Assembly: GCF_024170405.1 (NCBI RefSeq)
Contig: NZ_JALJYC010000035.1
Coordinates: 1-19,171, forward strand
From: Neisseria perflava
Lineage (GTDB): Bacteria > Pseudomonadota > Gammaproteobacteria > Burkholderiales > Neisseriaceae
Direction: 5' to 3'
Length of the DNA: 19,171 bases
Under the pieces are notes generated by a model that saw only the letters and a program-made list of their open reading frames with translations, had not been told where the DNA came from and searched no databases. A program made the translations under genes and the position numbers. This document shows, piece by piece, positions 11,890 to 19,171 of the stretch (position 1 is its first letter; each line of letters starts with the position of its first letter).

Positions 11890-13914
11890 ATGAACGACAT
11901 GACTTTATATCTGACGATAGCCTTGGTGCCCTTGCTCGGCTCGCTGCTGGCCGGCTTGTTCGGCAATAAAATCGGACGCGCCGGTACGCATACCGTGACC
12001 ATTTTGGGCGTGGCGGTATCGGCGTTGTTGTCCATCTATGTGTTGTGGGGCTTTATCAACGGCACACGCACCAAGTTTGACGAAAACGTCTATACCTGGC
12101 TGACCATGGGCGGTTTGGATTTCTCCGTCGGCTTCTTGGTGGACAGCATGACCGCCATGATGATGGTGGTGGTGACTTTTGTTTCTCTGATGGTGCATAT
12201 CTACACCATCGGCTATATGCACGATGAAGAAACCGGCTATCAGCGCTTTTTCAGCTATATTTCGCTGTTTACCTTCTCCATGCTGATGTTGGTGATGAGC
12301 AACAACTTTATCCAGCTTTTCTTCGGCTGGGAAGCGGTGGGCTTGGTATCCTATCTGCTGATTGGTTTTTACTTCAAACGCCCGAGTGCGATTTTCGCCA
12401 ACTTAAAAGCGTTTTTGATGAACCGCGTCGGCGACTTCGGTTTCCTGCTCGGTATTGGCTTGGTGCTGGCCTATTTCGGCGGCAGCCTGCGTTATCAAGA
12501 CGTGTTTGCCTATCTGCCCAATCTTCAGACGGCCACGATTGAGCTTTTCCCCGGTGTGCAATGGTCGCTGATTACCGTAACCTGTATCTTGCTGTTTGTC
12601 GGCGCGATGGGTAAATCCGCGCAGTTTCCGCTGCATGCCTGGCTGCCTGATTCCATGGAAGGCCCGACCCCCATTTCCGCGCTGATTCACGCCGCCACCA
12701 TGGTGACCGCCGGTCTATTTATGGTGTCGCGCATGTCGCCGATTTACGAAATGAGCGATACCGCCTTGAGCTTTATCATGGTGATTGGCGCGATTACCGC
12801 GCTGTTTATGGGCTTTTTGGGCACGGTGCAAGACGACATCAAGCGCGTGGTGGCTTATTCCACCCTGTCGCAGTTGGGTTATATGACCGTGGCGCTGGGC
12901 GCATCGGCTTACTCTGTCGCCATGTTCCATGTAATGACCCACGCCTTCTTCAAAGCCCTGCTGTTTTTGGCGGCGGGTAGCGCGATTGTCGGTATGCACC
13001 ACGACCAAGACATGCGCCATATGGGTAATTTGAAAAAATACATGCCGATTACTTGGATTACCATGCTGCTGGGCAACCTAGCCTTGATTGGTACGCCGTT
13101 TTTCTCCGGCTTCTACTCCAAAGATTCGATTATCGAAGCGGCACACGCCAGCACCCTGCCGGGCAGCGGCTTTGCCTACTTTGCCGTACTCGCCAGCGTG
13201 TTTGTGACCGCGTTTTACGCCTTCCGCCAATACTTTATGGTGTTCCACGGTGAAGAAAAATGGCGCAAGCTGCCCGCCCATCATGACGACCACCATGGCG
13301 AAGAACACCACGGCTTAGGCCCGAAAGACAATCCGCACGAAAGCCCGTGGGTGATTACCCTGCCGCTGGTGTTGCTGGCGATTCCGTCGGTATTGATTGG
13401 CTACTTCACGATTGAACCTTTGGTGTACGGCGATTTCTTCAAAGACGTGATTTTCGTCAACAGCGAAGCGCACCCGACCCTTGAAATCATGCGCGAAGAA
13501 TTCCACGGCCCGCTGGCCATGGTGGCGCACAGCTTGCATACCCCCGTATTGTATTTGGCAATCGCCGGTGTCGTGGCTGCTTGGCTCCTGTATGTCAAAG
13601 CGCCGCAACTGCCCGCCAAAATCGCCGCTACCTTCAGCCATGTGTACAAACTGCTGCTGAACAAATACTACATCGACGTTATCTATTACAACGTCTTCGC
13701 CAAAGGCTCGCAGGCACTCGGCCGCTTCTTCTGGAAAGTGGGCGATGTGATGATTATCGACAACGGTATCGTCAACAATGCCGCCAAACTGGTCGGCGGC
13801 GTGGCTGCCCAAGTGCGCAAAATGCAAACCGGTTTTATCTACACCTACGCCACTGCCATGATTTTTGGCGTATTAGTCTTGGTCGGTATGACGTTTTGGC
13901 GTTTGTTTGCATAG
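11890..13914 (+). CDS. nuoL: NADH-quinone oxidoreductase subunit L (NuoL, ND5 antiporter-like)
   Basis: NuoL is the distal proton pump of the membrane arm, related to Mrp Na+/H+ antiporters, and carries the long lateral helix. The 674-residue product has about 16 hydrophobic helices. Key residues include E148 in FFGWEAVGLVSYLL, K242 in GKSAQFPLHAWLPD, and the following EGPTPISALIHAATMVTAG block (257-275). DDIKRVVAYSTLSQLGYM lies at 315-332. A His-rich hydrophilic loop (about 464-475, HHDDHHGEEHHG) sits between helices. The C-terminal helix and anchor are complete. One inverse uptake sequence lies in the coding region (12524-12533). It is followed by an uptake-sequence hairpin and then nuoM. 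Confidence 0.97.
   Translation: MNDMTLYLTIALVPLLGSLLAGLFGNKIGRAGTHTVTILGVAVSALLSIYVLWGFINGTRTKFDENVYTWLTMGGLDFSVGFLVDSMTAMMMVVVTFVSLMVHIYTIGYMHDEETGYQRFFSYISLFTFSMLMLVMSNNFIQLFFGWEAVGLVSYLLIGFYFKRPSAIFANLKAFLMNRVGDFGFLLGIGLVLAYFGGSLRYQDVFAYLPNLQTATIELFPGVQWSLITVTCILLFVGAMGKSAQFPLHAWLPDSMEGPTPISALIHAATMVTAGLFMVSRMSPIYEMSDTALSFIMVIGAITALFMGFLGTVQDDIKRVVAYSTLSQLGYMTVALGASAYSVAMFHVMTHAFFKALLFLAAGSAIVGMHHDQDMRHMGNLKKYMPITWITMLLGNLALIGTPFFSGFYSKDSIIEAAHASTLPGSGFAYFAVLASVFVTAFYAFRQYFMVFHGEEKWRKLPAHHDDHHGEEHHGLGPKDNPHESPWVITLPLVLLAIPSVLIGYFTIEPLVYGDFFKDVIFVNSEAHPTLEIMREEFHGPLAMVAHSLHTPVLYLAIAGVVAAWLLYVKAPQLPAKIAATFSHVYKLLLNKYYIDVIYYNVFAKGSQALGRFFWKVGDVMIIDNGIVNNAAKLVGGVAAQVRKMQTGFIYTYATAMIFGVLVLVGMTFWRLFA
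12524..12533 (-). repeat. DNA uptake sequence inside nuoL
   Basis: Exact inverse 10-base match TTCAGACGGC within the codons for Leu-Gln-Thr-Ala (about residues 212-215), in a hydrophilic loop where sequence constraint is weak. Confidence 0.9.
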
Positions 13915-13922
13915 GTAGAAAT

Positions 13923-13958
13923 TTTCAGACGGCCTCAAAGAATATAGGCCGTCTGAAA
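13923..13958 (+). repeat. Inverted pair of AG-type DNA uptake sequences between nuoL and nuoM
   Basis: TTTCAGACGGCCT (13923-13935) pairs with AGGCCGTCTGAAA (13946-13958), a perfect 13-base stem with a ten-base loop. The sequence after it is A-rich with no T-run, so full termination toward nuoM is not expected. It begins only eight bases past the nuoL stop. The nuoM ribosome site (GGATGA) lies downstream of it. Confidence 0.85.
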
Positions 13959-13989
13959 CAAAAGAAATTCAATATTCGGATGATGAATC

Positions 13990-15483
13990 ATGTCAGATAA
14001 CTTACTCAGTTTGGCAATATGGATACCCATCGTGTCGGGGCTGCTGGTCTTAGCCACCGGCAACGACAAGCGTGCGCCGTTGGCGCGGGTCATCGCCCTA
14101 ATCGGCGCTTTGGCCGGTTTCTTGGTAACGCTGCCGCTGTTTACCCGTTTCGACCGTTTGAGCGGCGGCTACCAGTTTACCGAGTTTCACGAGTGGATTC
14201 CGCTCTTAAAGGTCAACTACGCGCTCGGCGTGGACGGCATTTCTGTGTTGTTTATCATCCTCAATGCTTTTATTACCGTGTTGGTGGTGGCGGCAGGTTG
14301 GGAAGTGATTCAGAAGCGTGCGGCGCAGTATATGGCGGCATTCCTGATCATGTCCGGTTTGATTAACGGTGCGTTTGCCGCCCAGGATGCGCTGCTGTTT
14401 TACGTCTTCTTTGAAGGCATGCTGATTCCGCTGTATCTGATTATCGGCGTATGGGGCGGCCCGCGCCGCGTGTATGCGTCGGTGAAACTGTTTCTTTATA
14501 CCTTGTTCGGTTCGCTGCTGATGTTGGTGGCGTTGGTGTACCTGCATTTTCAAACCGGCAGTTTTTCGATTGTCGATTTCCAAAACCTGAAACAGATTCC
14601 GTTGGGCGTGCAGCAGCTTTTGTTTGCGGCATTCTTCCTGTCATTTGCGGTAAAAGTGCCGATGTTTCCGGTGCATACCTGGTTGCCTGATGCCCACGTG
14701 GAAGCGCCGACCGGCGGTTCTATGGTATTGGCGGCGATTACTTTGAAACTGGGTGCCTACGGTTTCCTGCGCTTTATCCTGCCGATTGTGCCGGACGCTT
14801 CGCGCTATTTTGCTCCGGCGATTATCGTGTTGAGCCTGATTGCGGTGATTTACATCGGTTTGGTGGCTTTGGTGCAGACCGATATGAAAAAACTGGTGGC
14901 TTACTCTTCCATCAGCCATATGGGTTTTGTGACGCTGGGTATGTTTTTGTTTGCCGGCGGTTATCTTAATAATTGGGCGCTTAAAGGCGCGGTAATTCAA
15001 ATGGTGTCGCACGGCTTTGTATCCGCCGCCATGTTTATGTGTATCGGAGTGATGTATGACCGCCTGCATTCGCGCGATATTGCCGATTACGGCGGCGTGG
15101 TGAACGTGATGCCGAAATTCGCTGCCTTTATGATGTTGTTTGCGATGGCCAATGCCGGTTTGCCGGCTACTTCCGGCTTTGTTGGCGAATTTATGGTGAT
15201 TGTCGGCGCGGTGGAAGTGAATTTCTGGATTGGTGCACTGGCGGCGCTGACGCTGATTTTCGGTGCGTCTTACACCTTGTGGATGTATAAACGCGTAATT
15301 TTCGGTGCCATCACCAATCCGCATGTGGCCGAATTGAAAGACATCAACTGCCGCGAGTTTGCGATTTTGGCGATTTTGGCCGTGGCGGTATTGGGCATGG
15401 GCTTGTATCCGCAGGCCTTTATCGAAGTCATCCATCAGGCGGCCAACGACCTGATTAGCCAAGTGGCGCAAAGCAAGATTTGA
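13990..15483 (+). CDS. nuoM: NADH-quinone oxidoreductase subunit M (NuoM, ND4 antiporter-like)
   Basis: NuoM is the middle antiporter-like proton pump of the membrane arm. The 497-residue product has about 14 hydrophobic helices. The key channel residues are E142 in YVFFEGMLIPLYLIIGVWGG and K222 in SFAVKVPMFPVHTWLPD, corresponding to E144 and K234 of E. coli. AHVEAPTGGSM (235-245) and DMKKLVAYSSISHMGF are typical. The length is normal. It is separated from nuoL by 75 bases with an uptake-sequence hairpin and from nuoN by only eight bases, with GAGGTG at the junction. Confidence 0.97.
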   Translation: MSDNLLSLAIWIPIVSGLLVLATGNDKRAPLARVIALIGALAGFLVTLPLFTRFDRLSGGYQFTEFHEWIPLLKVNYALGVDGISVLFIILNAFITVLVVAAGWEVIQKRAAQYMAAFLIMSGLINGAFAAQDALLFYVFFEGMLIPLYLIIGVWGGPRRVYASVKLFLYTLFGSLLMLVALVYLHFQTGSFSIVDFQNLKQIPLGVQQLLFAAFFLSFAVKVPMFPVHTWLPDAHVEAPTGGSMVLAAITLKLGAYGFLRFILPIVPDASRYFAPAIIVLSLIAVIYIGLVALVQTDMKKLVAYSSISHMGFVTLGMFLFAGGYLNNWALKGAVIQMVSHGFVSAAMFMCIGVMYDRLHSRDIADYGGVVNVMPKFAAFMMLFAMANAGLPATSGFVGEFMVIVGAVEVNFWIGALAALTLIFGASYTLWMYKRVIFGAITNPHVAELKDINCREFAILAILAVAVLGMGLYPQAFIEVIHQAANDLISQVAQSKI

Positions 15484-15491
15484 GGTGAACA

Positions 15492-16934
15492 ATGAATTGG
15501 ACTGATTTGAACTTAATGCCCGCTCTGCCCGAAATCGTCTTGCTGACGCTCTTGGGTGTGATTCTGCTGGCCGATTTGTGGATTAGCGACAGCAAGCGTT
15601 ATCTGACGCACATCATGGCGCTGCTGGCGGTGGTGATTACCGCGGTTACCCAGTTGGCGGTATGGGAGCCGGGCAGCGTATCGGCGTTTCACGGCATGTA
15701 TATTGCCGACGGCATGTCGCGCTTGGCCAAATTGACGCTCTATGGCCTGACCTTCGGCCTGTTTGTATATAGCAAGCCGTATAATCAGGCGCGCAATATG
15801 TTTAGCGGCGAATTTTATACCCTGTCGCTGTTTGCCCTGCTGGGCATGAGCGTGATGGTAAGCGCGGGTCATTTCCTGACCGCCTATATCGGTTTGGAAT
15901 TGCTGTCGCTGTCGCTGTATGCCTTGATTGCGCTGCGCCGTGATTCAGCTACTGCCGCTGAAGCCTCGTTAAAATATTTCGTACTTGGCGCTTTGGCTTC
16001 CGGCCTGCTGCTGTATGGTATTTCTATGGTGTACGGCTCAACAGGCTCGTTGGAATTTGCCACTGTCTTGGCGACCGCGTTCAACGAGCAGGCCAACGAA
16101 TGGCTGCTGCGCTTGGGTTTGGTGTTTATCGTGGTAGCGGTGGCGTTTAAATTGGGCGCCGTGCCCTTCCATATGTGGGTACCCGACGTGTATCACGGTG
16201 CGCCGACTTCGGTGGCCGCGATGGTCGGTACGGCGCCGAAAATTGCCGCCGTGGTGTTTGCTTTCCGCATTTTGGTAACCGGTTTGGGTACGGCGCACCA
16301 AGATTGGTCGCCTATGTTGGCGATTCTTGCGGTGTTGTCGCTGCTGGTGGGTAACTTAGCCGCGATTATGCAAACCAACATCAAGCGTATGCTGGCTTAC
16401 TCCACCATTTCGCATATGGGCTTTATCCTGCTAGCGTTTATGGCCGGGGCCATCGGCTTTACCGCCGGTTTGTATTACGCCATTACCTATGCGCTGATGG
16501 CCGCCGCCGGTTTCGGCGTGTTGATGGTATTGTCCACCGAAACCATCGAGTGCGAAGACATCCAAGACTTGGCCGGTCTCAACCAACGCCATGCATGGTA
16601 TGCCTTTTTAATGCTGCTGGTGATGTTCTCAATGGCGGGTATTCCGCCGCTGATGGGCTTCTACGCCAAATTTGCCGTGATTATGGCGCTGCTGTCGCAA
16701 GGCTATGTCTGGTTGGCGGTGTTTGGGGTGGTAATGTCGCTGATTGGTGCGTTCTACTATCTGCGCGTGGTGAAAACCATCTACTTCGATACTGCCGAGC
16801 ATGACCAGCCGGTCGGCGGCAATTATGCGGTTAAAGTGGTGTTGAGCATTAACGCTCTGCTGCTGGTGTTGTGGGGCATTATGCCGCAAACGGTGATTGA
16901 CTGGTGTGCGGCAGCGTTGAACAATACCCTGTAA
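15492..16934 (+). CDS. nuoN: NADH-quinone oxidoreductase subunit N (NuoN, ND2 antiporter-like)
   Basis: NuoN is the third antiporter-like pump, placed next to NuoK. The 480-residue product has about 14 hydrophobic helices. E136 in YIGLELLSLSLYAL and K222 in AFKLGAVPFHMWVPD are the conserved channel residues. HGAPTSVAAMVGTAPK follows, then NIKRMLAYSTISHMGF further on. GAGGTG spans the nuoM stop and sets the ATG. It is the last complex I gene. A strong terminator begins 20 bases after the TAA. Confidence 0.97.
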   Translation: MNWTDLNLMPALPEIVLLTLLGVILLADLWISDSKRYLTHIMALLAVVITAVTQLAVWEPGSVSAFHGMYIADGMSRLAKLTLYGLTFGLFVYSKPYNQARNMFSGEFYTLSLFALLGMSVMVSAGHFLTAYIGLELLSLSLYALIALRRDSATAAEASLKYFVLGALASGLLLYGISMVYGSTGSLEFATVLATAFNEQANEWLLRLGLVFIVVAVAFKLGAVPFHMWVPDVYHGAPTSVAAMVGTAPKIAAVVFAFRILVTGLGTAHQDWSPMLAILAVLSLLVGNLAAIMQTNIKRMLAYSTISHMGFILLAFMAGAIGFTAGLYYAITYALMAAAGFGVLMVLSTETIECEDIQDLAGLNQRHAWYAFLMLLVMFSMAGIPPLMGFYAKFAVIMALLSQGYVWLAVFGVVMSLIGAFYYLRVVKTIYFDTAEHDQPVGGNYAVKVVLSINALLLVLWGIMPQTVIDWCAAALNNTL

Positions 16935-16953
16935 AACACAAAGTAGCTATTTT

Positions 16954-16985
16954 ACGGCAGCTCCAACACGGGAGCTGCCGTTTTT
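16954..16985 (+). terminator. Rho-independent terminator of the nuo operon
   Basis: ACGGCAGCTCC (16954-16964) pairs perfectly with GGAGCTGCCGT (16971-16981) around a six-base loop, followed by a run of five T (16981-16985). It is GC-rich, contains no uptake sequence, and is the best intrinsic terminator in the window. Confidence 0.93.
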
Positions 16986-17013
16986 GCTAAGATAACGAAA
17001 CAAAAACAACCCT

Positions 17014-17052
17014 GTTTTCAGACGGCTTTTTCGTCAAAGGCCGTCTGAAAAC
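17014..17052 (+). repeat. Inverted pair of DNA uptake sequences upstream of the DUF2818 gene
   Basis: GTTTTCAGACGGC (17014-17026) pairs with GCCGTCTGAAAAC (17040-17052), a 13-base stem with a 13-base loop that can pair a little further through TTT/AAA. It follows the nuoN terminator closely. With no T-run after it on the plus strand it is probably a backup or bidirectional element. Only 23 bases remain to the next start codon. Confidence 0.8.
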
Positions 17053-17075
17053 AAAACACATACGCGAAAGCCTTT

Positions 17076-17375
17076 ATGACCGCACCTATGTACATCCTGC
17101 TGCTGTTGGCGCTGATTTTCGCCAACGCGCCTTTTCTCACGCAAAAACTGTTCGGCGTGATGACTGTCAAGCGCAAACATTTCGGCCATCATTTATTGGA
17201 ACTCGCTGTCGGCTACACCCTGACTGCGGCGTTGGCCTACCTGATCGAATCCCGTGCCGGTGCGGTGCAGCTGCAAGGTTGGGAATTTTATGCCGTAACC
17301 GTGTGCCTGTATCTGATTTTCGCCTTTCCGTGTTTCGTGTGGCGCTATTTTTGGCACAGCCGCAATCAGCAGTAA
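17076..17375 (+). CDS. DUF2818 family small membrane protein
   Basis: The 99-residue product has about three hydrophobic helices (roughly 4-20, 43-60 and 71-91). It shows the family pattern of an N-terminal ANAPFLTQKLFG block (16-27) and a C-terminal QGWEFYAVTVCLYLIFAFP stretch (67-85). DUF2818 genes commonly follow nuoN in beta-proteobacteria, which suggests a link to complex I assembly or function, but no activity is established. Here the strong nuoN terminator and an uptake-sequence hairpin lie between them, so co-transcription would need read-through or a separate promoter, which I cannot identify. The ribosome site before the ATG is weak; an in-frame ATG at 17088 is an alternative start. 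Confidence 0.8.
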   Translation: MTAPMYILLLLALIFANAPFLTQKLFGVMTVKRKHFGHHLLELAVGYTLTAALAYLIESRAGAVQLQGWEFYAVTVCLYLIFAFPCFVWRYFWHSRNQQ

Positions 17376-17386
17376 GGCCGTCTGAA
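17375..17386 (+). repeat. Single AG-type DNA uptake sequence between the DUF2818 gene and proB
   Basis: AGGCCGTCTGAA overlaps the last base of the DUF2818 stop codon. No inverse partner is nearby, so it is not part of a hairpin. Confidence 0.9.
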
Positions 17387-17420
17387 AACATCCAAAACCC
17401 CAAATCAGGAAACCCCCATC

Positions 17421-18545
17421 ATGACCGTACAAAACCTGTCCCAAGCCAAACTGATTGTAGTAAAAGTCGGCTCCAGTCTGGTGACCGCCGAAGGCAAAGG
17501 CATAGACCAAATCGCGCTCAACCGCTGGGCGACGCAGATTGCCGAACTCAAAGCCAAGGGCACCGATGTGATTTTTGTCTCCAGCGGCGCGATTGCCGAG
17601 GGCATTAAGCGGCTGGGTTGGGCGAAACGTCCGACCGCGCTCAACGAATTGCAGGCCGCTGCTGCCGTCGGCCAGATGGGGATTGCCCAAGCATACGAAT
17701 ACGCCTTCGCCTACCACGGCATTCAGACGGCACAGGTCTTGCTGACGCATGAAGATCTGAGCAACCGCACGCGCTACCTCAATGCCCGCAGTACGCTCCT
17801 CACGCTGGTCGAAAAAGGCATTGTGCCGATTATCAACGAAAACGACACCGTCACCACCGACGAAATCAAGCTCGGCGACAACGATACCTTGGGCGCACTC
17901 GTAACCAATCTGGTGGACGCCGACGCGCTGATGATACTGACCGATCAAAGCGGCCTGTATGACAGCGACCCGCGCAAAAATCCGCAGGCCAAATTTATCC
18001 ATCAAATCGAAGCCGACCATCCCGAATTGGAAAGCATGGCCGGCGGCGCGGGCAGCAGCGTCGGCACGGGCGGCATGTACACCAAAGTTACCGCAGCCAA
18101 ACGCGCAGCCCTCAGCGGCGCTTCCACCGTCATCGCCAGCGGTCGCGAACCGAATGTCTTGGTGCGCCTGCAACAGGGCGAATCCATCGGCACATTGTTT
18201 ACCAGCACCCACAGCCGCGTGGCCGCACGCAAACAATGGCTGCTCGGCCATGTGCAAATTGCCGGTAAAGTGGTGGTGGATGAGGGCGCCGCCCGCGCCG
18301 TGGCGCAAAAACACGCCAGCCTGTTGCCGGTGGGTTGTATCGCGGTAGAGGGGCATTTCCACCGTGGAGAACTGGTGGCTGTGCTGGATAGTGACGGTAA
18401 AGAAATTGCCCGCGGCCTAAGCAATTACAGCAGTGAAGAAACCGCCAAACTGCTGCGCACCGACTCCGAACACATCGTGGCAAAACTCGGCTACGCGCAT
18501 GAGGAAGAGCTGATACACCGCGATAATATGGCGTTGCATTGGTAG
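17421..18545 (+). CDS. proB: Glutamate 5-kinase (ProB)
   Basis: ProB phosphorylates L-glutamate with ATP to glutamyl 5-phosphate, the first and feedback-controlled step of proline synthesis. The 374-residue product has an amino-acid kinase domain with VVKVGSSLV (13-21), FVSSGAIAEG (52-61), PIINENDTV (136-144), the LTDQSGLYDSDP segment (173-184) and GTGGMYTKV (215-223). A C-terminal PUA domain follows (about 277-355). The length is normal for two-domain ProB. AGGA about ten bases upstream supports the ATG. Its usual partner proA is not adjacent; an unrelated AT-rich gene follows after 48 bases. One inverse uptake sequence is embedded at 17722-17731. No terminator is visible after its stop. Confidence 0.96.
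   Translation: MTVQNLSQAKLIVVKVGSSLVTAEGKGIDQIALNRWATQIAELKAKGTDVIFVSSGAIAEGIKRLGWAKRPTALNELQAAAAVGQMGIAQAYEYAFAYHGIQTAQVLLTHEDLSNRTRYLNARSTLLTLVEKGIVPIINENDTVTTDEIKLGDNDTLGALVTNLVDADALMILTDQSGLYDSDPRKNPQAKFIHQIEADHPELESMAGGAGSSVGTGGMYTKVTAAKRAALSGASTVIASGREPNVLVRLQQGESIGTLFTSTHSRVAARKQWLLGHVQIAGKVVVDEGAARAVAQKHASLLPVGCIAVEGHFHRGELVAVLDSDGKEIARGLSNYSSEETAKLLRTDSEHIVAKLGYAHEEELIHRDNMALHW
17722..17731 (-). repeat. DNA uptake sequence inside proB
   Basis: Exact inverse 10-base match TTCAGACGGC within the codons for Ile-Gln-Thr-Ala, preceding a loop of the kinase domain. Confidence 0.9.
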
Positions 18546-18593
18546 TTCTACTGGATTGTCAGAAATTATTTGACTAATCCATTGGAGAGAGTT

Positions 18594-19103
18594 ATGCAGA
18601 CTACTGGAGATTTTTTCTGGAATGTTTTGGAGCGTGGAGCTAAACTCATAGGTATCATTGTATCTTTAGCAACATTGCTTGGTGCCATGATAATATTTAT
18701 TTATCTTCAAAATTTGCATCAGATAGGGATTTTTACTAATGTAATTTCAATGCCGTCAACGCTATTATCTCTGATAGTGATATTTACTGTAATAATAGTA
18801 CTGGTTTTTGGTATTCCATTTTATTTGCCATATGGCATATGTAAAAATATTCAGCGGTATACAAGTAAAAAGGGAGGCATGATTACTTTTGGAATTTTTC
18901 ATGCGTTGCCTATCCCATTATTATATGTATTGGATAGATTTTCAGTTGATATAAATGAAAAGATCTTTTTTTCTGTATATGCTTTCATTCTTTTCTTCCC
19001 AATAGCCATATTTATCTGGATTATTTATGATAATAATAAACATAAATGGAACGAAAAAATTTTTGATGTAATAATAATTTTTGGGGCTGTACTAGATAAT
19101 TAG
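18594..19103 (+). CDS. Unknown multi-spanning membrane protein, 3' end truncated by an insertion sequence
   Basis: I do not recognise this protein. From ATG 18594, set by GGAG (18584-18587) with six bases of spacing, it reads 169 residues with hydrophobic helices at about 17-38, 52-80 and 124-145, a weaker one near 98-113, and the start of another at 157-163. The last six residues, GAVLDN, and the stop codon are supplied by the insertion-sequence end beginning exactly at 19083, so the native protein was longer and was cut within a membrane helix. It is probably non-functional, though a stable fragment cannot be excluded. The gene is strongly AT-rich and has no uptake sequence, in contrast with proB just upstream, pointing to horizontal origin. 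An in-frame TTG at 18570 is rejected as start. Confidence 0.65.
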   Translation: MQTTGDFFWNVLERGAKLIGIIVSLATLLGAMIIFIYLQNLHQIGIFTNVISMPSTLLSLIVIFTVIIVLVFGIPFYLPYGICKNIQRYTSKKGGMITFGIFHALPIPLLYVLDRFSVDINEKIFFSVYAFILFFPIAIFIWIIYDNNKHKWNEKIFDVIIIFGAVLDN

Positions 19104-19171
19104 AGCAAATTACCTTTTACTAACTGTTTCAAAATAGAAATTTGAGATTTTATTTCACTGTTGTTAAAACG
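19083..19171 (+). mobile_element. End of an IS1016-like insertion sequence (partial, inverted relative to the left copy)
   Basis: The sequence starts GGGGCTGTACTAGAT at 19083 and is the perfect reverse complement of 2-90. Both inward-facing ends are therefore the same end of the element, and the two copies lie in opposite orientation. Flanking bases differ (19075-19082 versus 91-98), as expected for independent insertions. It supplies the stop codon to the truncated membrane gene. No transposase coding is within reach. The family assignment is from remembered terminal-repeat sequence. Confidence 0.6.

Noticed and set aside
14641..15492. Open frame of 283 residues on the minus strand
   Set aside because: It is opposite nuoM, His/Gln/Arg-rich, without features of a real protein.
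17193..18362. Open frame of 389 residues on the minus strand
   Set aside because: It is opposite proB and the DUF2818 gene, whose motifs are unambiguous. It resembles no family I know and is a codon-bias shadow.
18570..18593. TTG start for the truncated membrane protein
   Set aside because: ATG 18594 has a proper GGAG site six bases upstream; the TTG has none.

Overview
The window is chromosomal DNA from a Neisseria species or a very close relative. The 10-base neisserial DNA uptake sequence GCCGTCTGAA occurs 18 times on the two strands, about once per kilobase. Nine of the 18 carry the AG extension (AGGCCGTCTGAA) and three carry AT. This suggests a species using the AG dialect rather than the AT dialect of N. 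meningitidis and N. gonorrhoeae. The protein sequences of the respiratory genes are also of neisserial type.

Layout. Positions 1-90 and 19083-19171 hold the same 89 bases in opposite orientation. They begin at the inside edge with GGGGCTGTACTAGAT and look like one end of an IS1016-like (IS1595 family) insertion sequence. The window therefore appears to be one unique segment lying between two inverted copies of the element. At the left, a LOG-family protein gene (123-854) starts 32 bases inside the element end and is closed by a strong terminator built from paired uptake sequences. A promoter region with a possible Fur site follows (about 985-1078). Then come all 14 subunits of the proton-pumping NADH:quinone oxidoreductase (complex I) in the standard order nuoA-B-C-D-E-F-G-H-I-J-K-L-M-N (1129-16934), all on the plus strand and mostly overlapping or a few bases apart.

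Two non-complex-I genes interrupt the operon. Between nuoF and nuoG is a small ACT-domain protein gene of normal composition. Between nuoH and nuoI is an AT-rich insert of about 830 bases that encodes a single-pass, lysine-rich, probably coiled-coil protein of unknown function. Inverted pairs of uptake sequences punctuate the operon after nuoF, around a repeat unit before nuoG, inside the 3' end of nuoJ, and between nuoL and nuoM. A clean rho-independent terminator follows nuoN.

Downstream are a DUF2818-type small membrane protein gene (a common companion of nuoN in beta-proteobacteria), proB (glutamate 5-kinase, proline synthesis, no proA beside it), and an AT-rich multi-spanning membrane protein gene whose 3' end is cut off by the right-hand insertion-sequence end.

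Functionally, NuoE-F-G form the NADH-oxidising arm, NuoB-C-D-I the connecting arm with the quinone site, and NuoA-H-J-K-L-M-N the proton-pumping membrane arm. All cluster-ligating cysteines and the key membrane Glu/Lys residues checked are present, so the complex should be functional. The parts least explained by known biology are the nuoH-nuoI insert and the IS-truncated membrane gene. I found no RNA genes, CRISPR array or complete transposase.
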